Source: Bacteroidota bacterium (GTDB lineage Bacteria; Bacteroidota; Bacteroidia; Chitinophagales; Chitinophagaceae). From it: 64,000 nucleotides of DNA. Each line of letters begins with the position of its first letter. Positions within the stretch are counted from its first letter, which is position 1. Below are positions 36,229 through 44,794 of this stretch, piece after piece. Under the pieces are notes generated by a model that had not been told where the DNA came from, did not search any database, and saw nothing but the letters and a program-made list of their open reading frames with translations. The stretch spans positions 62,001 to 126,000 of the forward strand of contig CANJPH010000001.1 of the NCBI GenBank assembly GCA_947476145.1. The letters run 5' to 3'. The position numbers and the translations under genes are program-made.

Positions 36229-36966
36229 TTGAAAAGCATCATATTATTATTAATAAAATTGAAAGCATTGAAAAGTAAATATTGGAAATTAATAAGCATT
36301 GGCTTTATTTTAGTTTTAGTATTGATTTTGTTTTTTTATAAGAACTATTTTAATTCACTTGTCCCATTTATAAGTTCAAATTATAAAATTAGAGGTATTG
36401 ATATTTCTCACCACAATCAAGTATATGATTGGGATTTAGTGAAATCTAAAAATACATTTTGTATTATGAAAGCCACTGAAGGAAATAAAATGAATGACCC
36501 AAAATTTAATAACAGTTGGAAAATTGCAAAAAATATTAATTTAACAAGAGGCGCTTATCATTTCTTTAAATCTAATTCCTCGGCTGAATTACAATTCGAA
36601 AATTATAGAAATAGCGTTAAACTAACCACAAATGATATGCCCCCTATTTTAGATGTGGAAGACGATAATATTGATATGGATCAGGTAAATAAATGGTTAT
36701 CACTTGCTGAAAATTATTATGGAGTTAAGCCTATAATTTATGCTTCCAATAATTATTACGTAAGATATATGCAAGGAAAAGTGAATAATTATCCGGTGTG
36801 GTTATACTTTAATACAAGGTATAAATTAAGACCAAAATTTGAATCTAATGAGGTTTTATTCTTACAATATAGTCAACATGGAAAAGTAAATGGAATTAAT
36901 GGAGATGTTGACCTAGACTTATTTTTAGGGGATAAAGAAAGTTTTAATAAGTTACTAATTAAATAA
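36229..36966 (+). CDS. Membrane-anchored GH25 lysozyme-like protein
   Basis: Up to 245 residues: one N-terminal membrane helix (about 22-40), then a glycoside hydrolase family 25 domain with IRGIDISHHNQVYDW (catalytic Asp), FCIMKATEG, GAYHFFK and ILDVEDDN (catalytic Asp and Glu). GH25 enzymes cleave the MurNAc-GlcNAc bond of peptidoglycan. No ATG precedes the domain in frame; the candidates are TTG at 36229, 36259 or 36268. A promoter-like TATATTTG at 36224-36231 overlaps the first TTG, so a later one may be the true start. It ends in a bidirectional terminator. Confidence 0.85.
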   Translation: MKSIILLLIKLKALKSKYWKLISIGFILVLVLILFFYKNYFNSLVPFISSNYKIRGIDISHHNQVYDWDLVKSKNTFCIMKATEGNKMNDPKFNNSWKIAKNINLTRGAYHFFKSNSSAELQFENYRNSVKLTTNDMPPILDVEDDNIDMDQVNKWLSLAENYYGVKPIIYASNNYYVRYMQGKVNNYPVWLYFNTRYKLRPKFESNEVLFLQYSQHGKVNGINGDVDLDLFLGDKESFNKLLIK

Positions 36967-36973
36967 TAAATAT

Positions 36974-37007
36974 AAAAAAGAAGGTGTTATTTACCACCTT
37001 CTTTTTT
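36974..37007. terminator. Bidirectional terminator between the GH25 and M20 genes
   Basis: A 13-base-pair perfect stem (six A, GAAGGTG with CACCTTC, six T) around an eight-base loop, lying between convergent genes. Confidence 0.9.
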
Positions 37008-37016
37008 ATAGGAAAC

Positions 37017-38639
37017 TTACTTCTTTTCCAAAGTAGGATAATGAATTCCTAATTGCTCTAAATACGTAGTATATTTTTCCGGTTGATAATAAAATGGTTT
37101 CATTTTATCTCTGTATTTATCCATTGTTTCTTTGTTTAAATAAATAGGTGCCGGATCGGATGCAGAAATAAATGGTTTATACTTTGTATCCTTAGTTTGC
37201 ACATTTACAAAATAATCTTTTGCATCTGCTACAATTTTAGGATTTGTAAATATATCTACAAGCGTTAATGCTGTTGCTTTTGCGCCAGCCAAACTTCCTT
37301 TATGCGCAATAGGTGTTGCCATAGCAATGGCGTCGCCCCAATGGTGCCCTTTAGTACCTTTAATGTTTGCTGGGTATCTCAACACAATGGTTGGTAAATT
37401 CCAAGAAATATCAGCTATGTCATCAGAACCCCCACCCCATGAAAAGGGAACTGAACCTTCTAGGGTATCTATTCTTTTATTCATTCCTTTAATCGGATTT
37501 CCTTTCATGTCTTTTTCTGGTGCTTCTAATAATTTTTGAACCGCAATGGCCAATTGTTCATCATCATCTGTCCATTTTGGCATACCCACTTTTTGTATAT
37601 TTTTATACATTGCCTGAGCAAGCGGTTTGTTAAAATGTCCTGGCCAAGCAGTTCCTAATATTTTACTTGTTACTTTAGTATCTGTCATCATCGCAGCGCC
37701 ATTGGCTATTCTAATTCCTGCTTGATAATTTTTATAGATATCATCGTAGGTGCGTTCTCTAAAAAAATACCAAACACTTGCAACAGATGGCACCACATTA
37801 GGTTGATCTCCACCATCTTTTATCACATAATGAGAACGTTGCGTAGGCTTTAAATGTTCTCTTTTATAATTCCAACCTACATTCATTAATTCAACAGCAT
37901 CTAATGCACTTTTACCTCTCCAAGGAGCTCCAGCAGCATGTGCAGCTTCTCCTGAAAATTCAAATTGTACACTTAAATTTCCATTACCTCCATTGTCACC
38001 ATAATCCGAAGTAAAGTCACTACTTACATGCGTGAAAATACAAGCATCAATATTTTTAAAATAACCATCTCTTACATACCAAGCTTTACTGGCAACCAAT
38101 TCTTCTGCTACACCGGGCCATATTACTAATGTTCCAGGAATTTTATTTTCCTCCATGATTTGCTTGGCAGCGATGGCTGCATAAATAATAACAGACTGTC
38201 CAGAATTGTGTCCTTCACCATGTCCTGGAGCACCATCTACAATTGGCGATTTATATGCAGTGCCAGGCATTTGAGATGCTTTGGGAATGCAATCTATATC
38301 ACTTCCTAATGCAATTACGGGACTACCATTGCCCCACTTAGCCATCCATGCAGTTGGGATACCTGAAATATTTCTTTCAATGGTAAACCCATTTTTTTCT
38401 AAAATGTCTGTCAAGTATTTGGATGTTTCAATTTCTTGAAAACCTAGTTCACCAAAACTAAATACCATATCCACCATCTCTTGAATATTTTTAGCTTTAG
38501 ATTCTACAATTTGTAAGGCTTTCGATTTCATCTTCTCAATTTTTTCAGCTTCTGCTTTGTTTTGAGCATATGAAACGGTAATGAATAGACTAGCAAAAAT
38601 TACTAGTATTGGTTTGAAAAATTGGCTACGCATTGGCAT
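37017..38639 (-). CDS. Exported M20-family amidohydrolase (AbgB-like)
   Basis: A 540-residue protein with a signal peptide (PMRSQFFKPILVIFASLFIT then VSYAQ) and an M20 peptidase/amidohydrolase domain: GSDIDCIPKASQMPGTAY, GHGEGHNSGQSVI, IWPGVAEE and a dimerisation domain with FSGEAAHAAGAPWRGKSALD. It resembles aminobenzoyl-glutamate hydrolase subunit B (AbgB) and related bacterial amidases. The physiological substrate is not known. I chose the ATG at 38639 (38633 is also possible) because it gives a clean signal peptide; the frame is open to 38681. Confidence 0.87.
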   Translation of the reverse strand: MPMRSQFFKPILVIFASLFITVSYAQNKAEAEKIEKMKSKALQIVESKAKNIQEMVDMVFSFGELGFQEIETSKYLTDILEKNGFTIERNISGIPTAWMAKWGNGSPVIALGSDIDCIPKASQMPGTAYKSPIVDGAPGHGEGHNSGQSVIIYAAIAAKQIMEENKIPGTLVIWPGVAEELVASKAWYVRDGYFKNIDACIFTHVSSDFTSDYGDNGGNGNLSVQFEFSGEAAHAAGAPWRGKSALDAVELMNVGWNYKREHLKPTQRSHYVIKDGGDQPNVVPSVASVWYFFRERTYDDIYKNYQAGIRIANGAAMMTDTKVTSKILGTAWPGHFNKPLAQAMYKNIQKVGMPKWTDDDEQLAIAVQKLLEAPEKDMKGNPIKGMNKRIDTLEGSVPFSWGGGSDDIADISWNLPTIVLRYPANIKGTKGHHWGDAIAMATPIAHKGSLAGAKATALTLVDIFTNPKIVADAKDYFVNVQTKDTKYKPFISASDPAPIYLNKETMDKYRDKMKPFYYQPEKYTTYLEQLGIHYPTLEKK

Positions 38640-38699
38640 ATTTGAATAATTAGGATTTAAATTTAAGGAATAAATGAACATGAGATTAGGGGTATTTAG

Positions 38700-38805
38700 C
38701 TCACTTCAGTCGCTTAATCCTTTTCGACCCTCAAGGAAAAGCATGCCACCAAACGCCCCCCAGACGTCTAGGCTTCCGGACTGCGGTAAGACCTGAAATG
38801 ACCGT
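38700..38805. other. GC-rich, gene-free island before the dihydroorotase-like gene
   Basis: The gap 38640-38893 has no credible gene. Its middle part is about half GC, clearly above its surroundings, and holds the palindrome AGACGTCT (38762-38769) flanked by CC and GG, a C-run at 38756-38761 and short inverted repeats. A weak hairpin (ACCGT with ACGGT) near 38802 is followed by T. It may be a small structured RNA, a leader element or a dispersed repeat; I recognise no known family. Confidence 0.35.
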
Positions 38806-38893
38806 TTTTAATACAAAATCACGGTTTTTGGGCTGTAAATATGGTACCAAATCGAAAAAAACGAGGTATATTGCACTAAATATTATTGACTTA

Positions 38894-40159
38894 ATGACAA
38901 CTTTAATCAAGCAGGTCAAAATTGCCGATGTTTATTCGCCTTTTAATGGCAAAATCAAAGATATTCTCTTAGACAATCACAAAATCGTTTCTATTACCGA
39001 CAACTGCTCTGAAAATGCAGACCAAATTATTGATGGTAAGGATAGTTTTGTATGTCCAGGTTTTGTGGATCCTTTCGTACATTTTTGTGATCCAGGCATG
39101 GAAAATAGAGAAACTTTAAGTTCGGGTGCGAATGCAGCAATCCAAGGTGGATTTACAACTGTTTTCACAGTTCCCAATACCCAGCCAACAGTAGATACTA
39201 AATCTCAGGTTACTTATATTAAACAACATAGCCAGGATTTACCCATACATATTTTACCCATTGGTGCCATCTCAAAAAAAATAGAAGGAAAGGATTTAGC
39301 CGAAATGATTGACATGCACACTAACGGCGCCGTAGCATTCAGTGATGGCCTCTACCCTGTTCAATCTACCTTATTGTTTTTAAAAGCCTTACAATATGTA
39401 AAAGCCTTTGACGGTGTAGCCATACAAATGCCTATAGATAAAAGTTTAGGAAGCTTAGGCTTAATGAACGAAGGAATTGTATCTACACAATTGGGATTGC
39501 CTGGTATTCCAGCAATCGCAGAGGAACTAATTATTGCAAGAGATATTGAATTATTAAGATACACGCAATCCAAACTGCATATTACGAGTGTGAGCACTGC
39601 CAAAGGAATGGCTTTAATCGCAGCTGCAAAACAAGAAGGATTGCAAATAACTTGTAGCGTAACACCTTACCATTTATTTTTTACAGAAGATGATTTGAGC
39701 AACTACGATACTTTGTTAAAAGTATTCCCACCATTAAGAACTAAAAATGACCAAGCTGCTTTATTAAAAGCGATAGAGGATGGTACCGTGGATTGCATTA
39801 GCGCTCATCATATTCCTCAGGATTGGGATGGCAAAACAATAGAATTTGAAAATGCAAAAGCGGGTATCGCAAGTATTGAAACAACATTTGCAACGGTTCA
39901 ACATATGTTACCAAAATTAGCAATTGAAAAAATGGCAGCAATATTCTCTAGCAATGCAAGACGCATATTTAATTTGCCCAATGCAAGTATTCAAGAAGGC
40001 GGGGATGCAGAATTAACAATATGCTCTCAGTCGAAAACAACTTGCATGAATGTGAAGGAATCAAAAAGCAAGTCGGCAAATTCACCATTCTGGGGTATCA
40101 CTTTAAACGGAAAAATTATTGCTACCTATGCAAAAGGCAAAGCAAATATCAACGCATAA
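38894..40159 (+). CDS. Dihydroorotase homologue lacking catalytic residues (PyrX-like)
   Basis: A 421-residue member of the class I dihydroorotase group by fold and overall motifs (CPGFVDPFVHFCDPGMENRE, FTVPNTQPTV). The zinc ligands and catalytic residues are replaced: HxH reads FVH (61-63), and the conserved Arg after it is Cys65. The next His (in HCED) is Gln178, the HVS His is Ser232, and the Asp of TDHAPH is His305 (AHHIPQ). This resembles the non-catalytic dihydroorotases (PyrX/PyrC') that stabilise ATCase in other bacteria. It is probably a structural partner of PyrB, with an active dihydroorotase elsewhere. I chose ATG 38894 (MTTLIKQ); the frame is open to 38798. It heads the operon running to 44779. 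Confidence 0.85.
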   Translation: MTTLIKQVKIADVYSPFNGKIKDILLDNHKIVSITDNCSENADQIIDGKDSFVCPGFVDPFVHFCDPGMENRETLSSGANAAIQGGFTTVFTVPNTQPTVDTKSQVTYIKQHSQDLPIHILPIGAISKKIEGKDLAEMIDMHTNGAVAFSDGLYPVQSTLLFLKALQYVKAFDGVAIQMPIDKSLGSLGLMNEGIVSTQLGLPGIPAIAEELIIARDIELLRYTQSKLHITSVSTAKGMALIAAAKQEGLQITCSVTPYHLFFTEDDLSNYDTLLKVFPPLRTKNDQAALLKAIEDGTVDCISAHHIPQDWDGKTIEFENAKAGIASIETTFATVQHMLPKLAIEKMAAIFSSNARRIFNLPNASIQEGGDAELTICSQSKTTCMNVKESKSKSANSPFWGITLNGKIIATYAKGKANINA

Positions 40160-40180
40160 TCATAAATCCAAAACAAAATC

Positions 40181-40696
40181 ATGGAAGAGCAAGTTACAAG
40201 TCACATTATAAAGGGGTTAGTATTAGGTATTATTTCTGTTTTTATTTCAGTAGTTGTTCATACATTTAATTTGTACGAAAACCCATATGTTAGTTTAGTT
40301 ACATATGGAGTTTTCATGATTGGAATTATTTATAGCACTATTTTATTTGCAAATCAAAATGGAAACAAAGTCGGATTTGGAAACATCTTTGCACATGGAT
40401 TCAAAACTTCAGCAGTTGTTATTGTAATTACAGTATTTTATACGGTATTAGCAGTAAAATTAATCTTTCCAGAAATTATAGATATCACTTTAAATATTAG
40501 TAGAAAAAGAATAGAGACTAGTCCAAATGTCCCAAAGGATGCCGTACAAAAAAATTTAGATTTCATGAGAGAATACTTTCTTCCATTTGCAATTGGAATG
40601 ACAGTTATAATTTTAGGTTTTTTTGGACTCATCTCTTCACTAATTGGAGCAGCTGTTGCAAAAAAGAAAACAAACCCTTTTGAAAATCAGTCATAA
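40181..40696 (+). CDS. DUF4199 membrane protein
   Basis: A 171-residue membrane protein with about four helices (roughly residues 9-28, 38-56, 73-95 and 135-158), matching DUF4199, a Bacteroidota family of unknown function. It is regularly found between the dihydroorotase-like gene and a GT2 glycosyltransferase, as here. The gaps are 21 bases on each side. A charged loop of about 35 residues lies between helices three and four. Confidence 0.82.
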   Translation: MEEQVTSHIIKGLVLGIISVFISVVVHTFNLYENPYVSLVTYGVFMIGIIYSTILFANQNGNKVGFGNIFAHGFKTSAVVIVITVFYTVLAVKLIFPEIIDITLNISRKRIETSPNVPKDAVQKNLDFMREYFLPFAIGMTVIILGFFGLISSLIGAAVAKKKTNPFENQS

Positions 40697-40717
40697 TCAT
40701 CTAGACTAAAAAACATC

Positions 40718-41659
40718 ATGCAAATATCCGTTATCATACCATTATTGAACGAAGCAGATTCTTTGCCAGAATTAATGCAATGGATTGATCGTGTGATGCA
40801 GGATCATAAATATTCCTATGAAGTAATTATGGTGGATGATGGAAGTAATGATGAAAGCTGGTCTGTGATCGAAAAATTAAGAATTCAATACCCTGCCCTT
40901 AAAGGAATTCGTTTTCAACGTAATTATGGAAAATCTGCTGCATTAAACGAAGGTTTCAAAGCTGCTCAAGGCGACATTGTTGTAACCATGGATGCCGATT
41001 TACAAGACTCCCCCGACGAGATTCCTGAGTTTTACAATATGATAACCAACGAAGGCTACCATTTAGTGAGTGGCTGGAAAAAGAAACGTTACGATAATAC
41101 GTTTACGAAAAATATTCCTTCTAAAATTTATAATGCCGTTGCAAGAAGAAGTTCGGGTATAAAATTACATGACTTTAATTGCGGTATTAAAGCCTATCAA
41201 TTAAAGGTGGTAAAGAGTATTGAAGTGTTCGGTGAAATGCACCGATATATTCCTATCCTAGCGAAATGGGCTGGTTTTAAAAAAATAGGAGAAAAAGTAG
41301 TGGTACATCAGGCAAGAAAATACGGGACTACAAAATTTGGATGGGAAAGATTCGTAAATGGATTTTTAGATTTGATGACCATACAATTCTTATCCAAATT
41401 TGGTAAGAAGCCAATGCAATTTTTTGGTTTAATAGGCACTTTATTTTTCTTTATTGGTTTTATATCAGTTGGCTATATTACCATTTCAAAATTTATGCAC
41501 CCAGAAACTAGTATTACCAATAAACCTGCGTTTTACATCGCGCTTACTTCTATGGTCATTGGAGTTCAATTATTTTTAGCTGGTTTTATTGCAGAATTAG
41601 TCAACCGTAATGCAGCCGAAAGAAATACTTATTTAATCTCTGATAAAACAGGATGGTAA
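40718..41659 (+). CDS. GT2 family glycosyltransferase (DPM1/GtrB-like)
   Basis: A 313-residue family 2 glycosyltransferase: ISVIIPLLNEADSLPELM, EVIMVDDGSNDESW, RFQRNYGKSAALNEGFKAA and the DxD-type TMDADLQDSPDE. Two C-terminal membrane helices (about 230-252 and 267-290) place it with the polyprenyl-phosphate-sugar synthases DPM1/GtrB/ArnC. It probably loads a sugar onto undecaprenyl phosphate for envelope glycans. It overlaps the next gene by seven bases. Confidence 0.9.
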   Translation: MQISVIIPLLNEADSLPELMQWIDRVMQDHKYSYEVIMVDDGSNDESWSVIEKLRIQYPALKGIRFQRNYGKSAALNEGFKAAQGDIVVTMDADLQDSPDEIPEFYNMITNEGYHLVSGWKKKRYDNTFTKNIPSKIYNAVARRSSGIKLHDFNCGIKAYQLKVVKSIEVFGEMHRYIPILAKWAGFKKIGEKVVVHQARKYGTTKFGWERFVNGFLDLMTIQFLSKFGKKPMQFFGLIGTLFFFIGFISVGYITISKFMHPETSITNKPAFYIALTSMVIGVQLFLAGFIAELVNRNAAERNTYLISDKTGW

Positions 41660-42783
41660 GCGCATTGGTTATAATAGGCCCAGGCTGGCCTTTAAGAGGT
41701 GGCCTATCTGCTTTTGACGAACAATTAGCAAGAACTTTTAATGAGAAACAACTTCAAGCAAGGATTGAAACCTTTTCTTTGCAATATCCTTCTTTTTTAT
41801 TTCCAGGTACTTCTCAGTATACCAATGAACCTGCTCCAAAGGATGTAAACATTCATGAAGGCATTAATTCTATCAATCCATTTAATTGGATGAAAGTGGG
41901 TCTTCAATTAAAAAGAGAGCGACCAGATTTAATTATCGTTAGATATTGGATTCCATTTTTAGCACCTTGCTTGGGAATGATATGTCGCATTGCTAAATCT
42001 AATAAACACACCAAGGTCATTGCCATCGTAGATAATATGGTTCCTCATGAAAAAAGAATGGGCGACAAAATGCTTACACGGTATTTTGCCAAATCGGTGG
42101 ACGGCTTTGTAACCATGAGTAATAAGGTTACCAATGATGTAAGATATTTTAGTAGCAAACCCATTGTATTTTCTCCGCATCCCATTTTTAATCATTTTGG
42201 AGAAGCTATCTCTAAAGAAGCTGCAAGAAAAGTATTAGGTATAGGGCAGGATGAAAAAATTATTTTATTTTTTGGTTATATAAGACCCTATAAAGGATTG
42301 GATATGTTGTTAACCGCTATGGCAAATAATATAATTAAACATGCAAATATTAAATTAATGATTGTAGGTGAATTTTACGAGGATGCACAACCCTATCTTG
42401 ATTTAATAAAAAAATTAGCATTAGAAGAACAAGTCATAATACAAGCTAATTTTGTAGCAGATAATGAAGTTAAAAACTATGTATGTGCAGCCGACTTTAT
42501 TATCCAACCCTACAAAAATGCTACTCAAAGTGGTGTCACGCCGCTCGCCTACTATTTTGAAAAACCAATGTTGGTGACCAACGTAGGGGCTTTGGCCGAT
42601 TCGGTTCCCAATGGCAAAGTGGGTGAAGTGGTGGAACCCAATGCAGATGCTATTGCAAAAGGGATTGAGACACTCTATAATAATGGAGCAGCTTATTATG
42701 CAGACAACATTAAAGAAGAAAAGAAAAAATACAGTTGGTCACAAATGGCCGATAATTTTATATTATTACACCAGAAACTATAA
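41653..42783 (+). CDS. GT4-type glycosyltransferase
   Basis: A 376-residue GT-B glycosyltransferase. The N-terminal half has IIGPGWPLRGGLSAFDEQLA, and the C-terminal nucleotide-binding half has ILFFGYIRPYKGLDMLLTAM and the EX7E-like region QSGVTPLAYYFEKPMLVTNV. It transfers a sugar from a nucleotide donor to an envelope glycan acceptor; donor and acceptor are unknown. It is translationally coupled with the upstream GT2 gene through a seven-base overlap and is followed by gmhA after 20 bases. Confidence 0.88.
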   Translation: MVSALVIIGPGWPLRGGLSAFDEQLARTFNEKQLQARIETFSLQYPSFLFPGTSQYTNEPAPKDVNIHEGINSINPFNWMKVGLQLKRERPDLIIVRYWIPFLAPCLGMICRIAKSNKHTKVIAIVDNMVPHEKRMGDKMLTRYFAKSVDGFVTMSNKVTNDVRYFSSKPIVFSPHPIFNHFGEAISKEAARKVLGIGQDEKIILFFGYIRPYKGLDMLLTAMANNIIKHANIKLMIVGEFYEDAQPYLDLIKKLALEEQVIIQANFVADNEVKNYVCAADFIIQPYKNATQSGVTPLAYYFEKPMLVTNVGALADSVPNGKVGEVVEPNADAIAKGIETLYNNGAAYYADNIKEEKKKYSWSQMADNFILLHQKL

Positions 42784-42803
42784 TATTTTAATACATTTAT
42801 ACC

Positions 42804-43385
42804 ATGTCAATACAAGCCATCACCGATATTATTAAATCGTCCATTGATGTTAAGCAACAATTACTTGCCGACGAATCTTTGGTTCACCAAATTCAAACCG
42901 TAACGGATGTAATTACTAAAGCATTTCAAAATGGCAATGCCGTTTATTTTGCAGGCAACGGAGGAAGTGCTGCAGATGCACAACATTTAGCTGCAGAATT
43001 TTCGGGACGTTTTTATAAGGATCGCAAAGCATTGCCTTCGGATGCATTGCATTGCAATAGCTCTTATTTAACAGCCGTAGCAAATGATTATAGCTATGAT
43101 GTTATTTATGCACGTTTACTAGAAGGATTGGCAAAGCCAGGGGATGTTTTAGTGGGTATTAGTACCTCCGGTAATTCTGGCAATATTGTAAAAGCATTTG
43201 AGATGGCTAAAACCATTGGAGTAACGACTATTGGATTTACAGGACAAAAAGGAGGCAAAATGAAAGACTTAGGGGACTACCTTATTAATGTTCCTTCAAA
43301 TACTACTCCTAGAATACAAGAATCACATATTTTAGTGGGCCATATTATTTGCGAATTAGTGGAGATTAATATTTTTGGTAAGTAG
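42804..43385 (+). CDS. gmhA: Sedoheptulose 7-phosphate isomerase
   Basis: A 193-residue SIS-domain protein of the GmhA group: YFAGNGGSAADAQHLAAEFS, RFYKDRKALP, GISTSGNSGNIVKAFEMA and the C-terminal ESHILVGHIICELVE. GmhA makes D-glycero-D-manno-heptose 7-phosphate, the first step toward ADP-heptose for the lipopolysaccharide core. It is followed by gmhB after three bases, which supports heptose synthesis over the related DiaA replication factor. Confidence 0.9.
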   Translation: MSIQAITDIIKSSIDVKQQLLADESLVHQIQTVTDVITKAFQNGNAVYFAGNGGSAADAQHLAAEFSGRFYKDRKALPSDALHCNSSYLTAVANDYSYDVIYARLLEGLAKPGDVLVGISTSGNSGNIVKAFEMAKTIGVTTIGFTGQKGGKMKDLGDYLINVPSNTTPRIQESHILVGHIICELVEINIFGK

Positions 43386-43388
43386 AGC

Positions 43389-43940
43389 ATGTCATTTCAA
43401 TTATCAAATATCAATCCCCAATGGACTTTATTTTTAGATAGAGATGGCGTAATCAATGTCGAAAAGAATCAGGACTATATCAGGAATTGGAATGAGTTTC
43501 AATTTTATGAAGAAAGTTTATTAGCACTCCCCATTCTAGCTAAAAAGTTTGAGACTATTGTCATTACAACCAATCAAAAAGGAATTGGGAAAGGGCTTAT
43601 GACGCACGAGGATATCAGCCATATCCATACCAATATGATGAATGCCATTCGAAATGTAGGTGGCCGCATTGATCAAATTTATTACTGTGCCGATGTAGAC
43701 AGCCTTTCACCCAATAGAAAACCACAAACAGGAATGGCTTTACAGGCAAAAGCACAATTCCCGCATATCAACTTTCAAGAATCCATCATGGTTGGAAATA
43801 GATCAAGTGATATGCATTTTGGGAGAAACGCAGGCATGCATACTGTATTTTTAGCCACTACACATCCCGAGACGGCTTTTCCAGATGAAACCATTGATTA
43901 TCGTTTTGATAATTTATTGGCATTTGCAAATGCTTTGTAA
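43389..43940 (+). CDS. gmhB: GmhB-like HAD-IIIA phosphatase
   Basis: A 183-residue HAD phosphatase related to heptose-1,7-bisphosphate phosphatase. The nucleophile pair D17/D19 in LFLDRDGVINVE, TTNQKGIGKG and NRKPQTGM are present. The usual zinc loop CxHx...CxC is missing; only Cys100 remains in YYCADVDSLS. The acidic motif normally starting VGD reads VGNRSSD (N137, D141). It remains a likely heptose phosphatase given gmhA upstream, but its specificity may differ. Confidence 0.82.
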   Translation: MSFQLSNINPQWTLFLDRDGVINVEKNQDYIRNWNEFQFYEESLLALPILAKKFETIVITTNQKGIGKGLMTHEDISHIHTNMMNAIRNVGGRIDQIYYCADVDSLSPNRKPQTGMALQAKAQFPHINFQESIMVGNRSSDMHFGRNAGMHTVFLATTHPETAFPDETIDYRFDNLLAFANAL

Positions 43941-43963
43941 ACAAAAAATTTTTAAATTTAAAG

Positions 43964-44779
43964 ATGGTAAAGCAACTTCTATTAATGAGTGTACTATTTT
44001 TTAGCGGAAACGATTTAATAGCACAAGTTAAAGTGGATAGTACTGGAGTTACTATTCAGCAATACGCTACATTAATGCAAGAGAACGATACATTAGCAAT
44101 TAGAATACAACAAGATAGTTTGCTCACTCTAAAATTATGGGAGTCACTGTCAAGTCCTTATTCCTTTGAATATCATTTTGATTCCTTACAATCTGTTCGT
44201 CAAATCAGCTCACCTGATGGTCGTTTTAAATTATTTACCTGGCAGCTAGCATTAAACAATGAGCATTATGTTCAGAGAGGAATTATTCAATATAAAAACA
44301 TGGATGGCACCATTCAACTACAAAAGCTCTATGACATTGCAGATGAAATAGAAGATGCCAATAGCTTTGAAGGAAATGCTAAACAGTGGATAGGTGCTGT
44401 ATATTATGAGCTCATTCAAAATGAGTTCCAGGGAAAAAAATATTATACATTATTAGGCTTTGATGCTTATGATAAAAGTATTACTCAAAAAATGATTGAA
44501 GTATTACATTTTGAAAACGAACAACCCATTTTTGGTGGTGATTTTTTTATTTATCCCCCAGACGAAACCTATCCTGAAGCACCCAGTAAAAGATTTATTT
44601 ACAGCTATAAAAAAGGCAGTAATGCAATCATACGGTATGACAGCGATAGCAAAGCCATTGTTCTATCCGAATTGGCAAGTACACAAAATAATTTAAAAGA
44701 AAAAAGTACACTTGTTCCCACTGGAGACGAAGTGTACTTTATATGGAAAAATGGGAAATGGATAATGCCTAATAAATAG
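43964..44779 (+). CDS. Exported protein of unknown function
   Basis: A 271-residue protein with a signal peptide (MVKQLLLMSVLFFSGNDLIA, about residues 1-20). The mature part has mixed helix and strand with SPDGRFKLFTWQLAL, KYYTLLGFDAYD, FIYSYKKGSNAIIRYDSDSK and a C-terminal FIWKNGKWIMPNK. No known catalytic motif is visible. It is the last gene of the dihydroorotase-like/glycosyltransferase/gmhAB operon (23 bases after gmhB), so an envelope role is plausible. Confidence 0.7.
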   Translation: MVKQLLLMSVLFFSGNDLIAQVKVDSTGVTIQQYATLMQENDTLAIRIQQDSLLTLKLWESLSSPYSFEYHFDSLQSVRQISSPDGRFKLFTWQLALNNEHYVQRGIIQYKNMDGTIQLQKLYDIADEIEDANSFEGNAKQWIGAVYYELIQNEFQGKKYYTLLGFDAYDKSITQKMIEVLHFENEQPIFGGDFFIYPPDETYPEAPSKRFIYSYKKGSNAIIRYDSDSKAIVLSELASTQNNLKEKSTLVPTGDEVYFIWKNGKWIMPNK

Positions 44780-44794
44780 GCAACCCACCATTTT

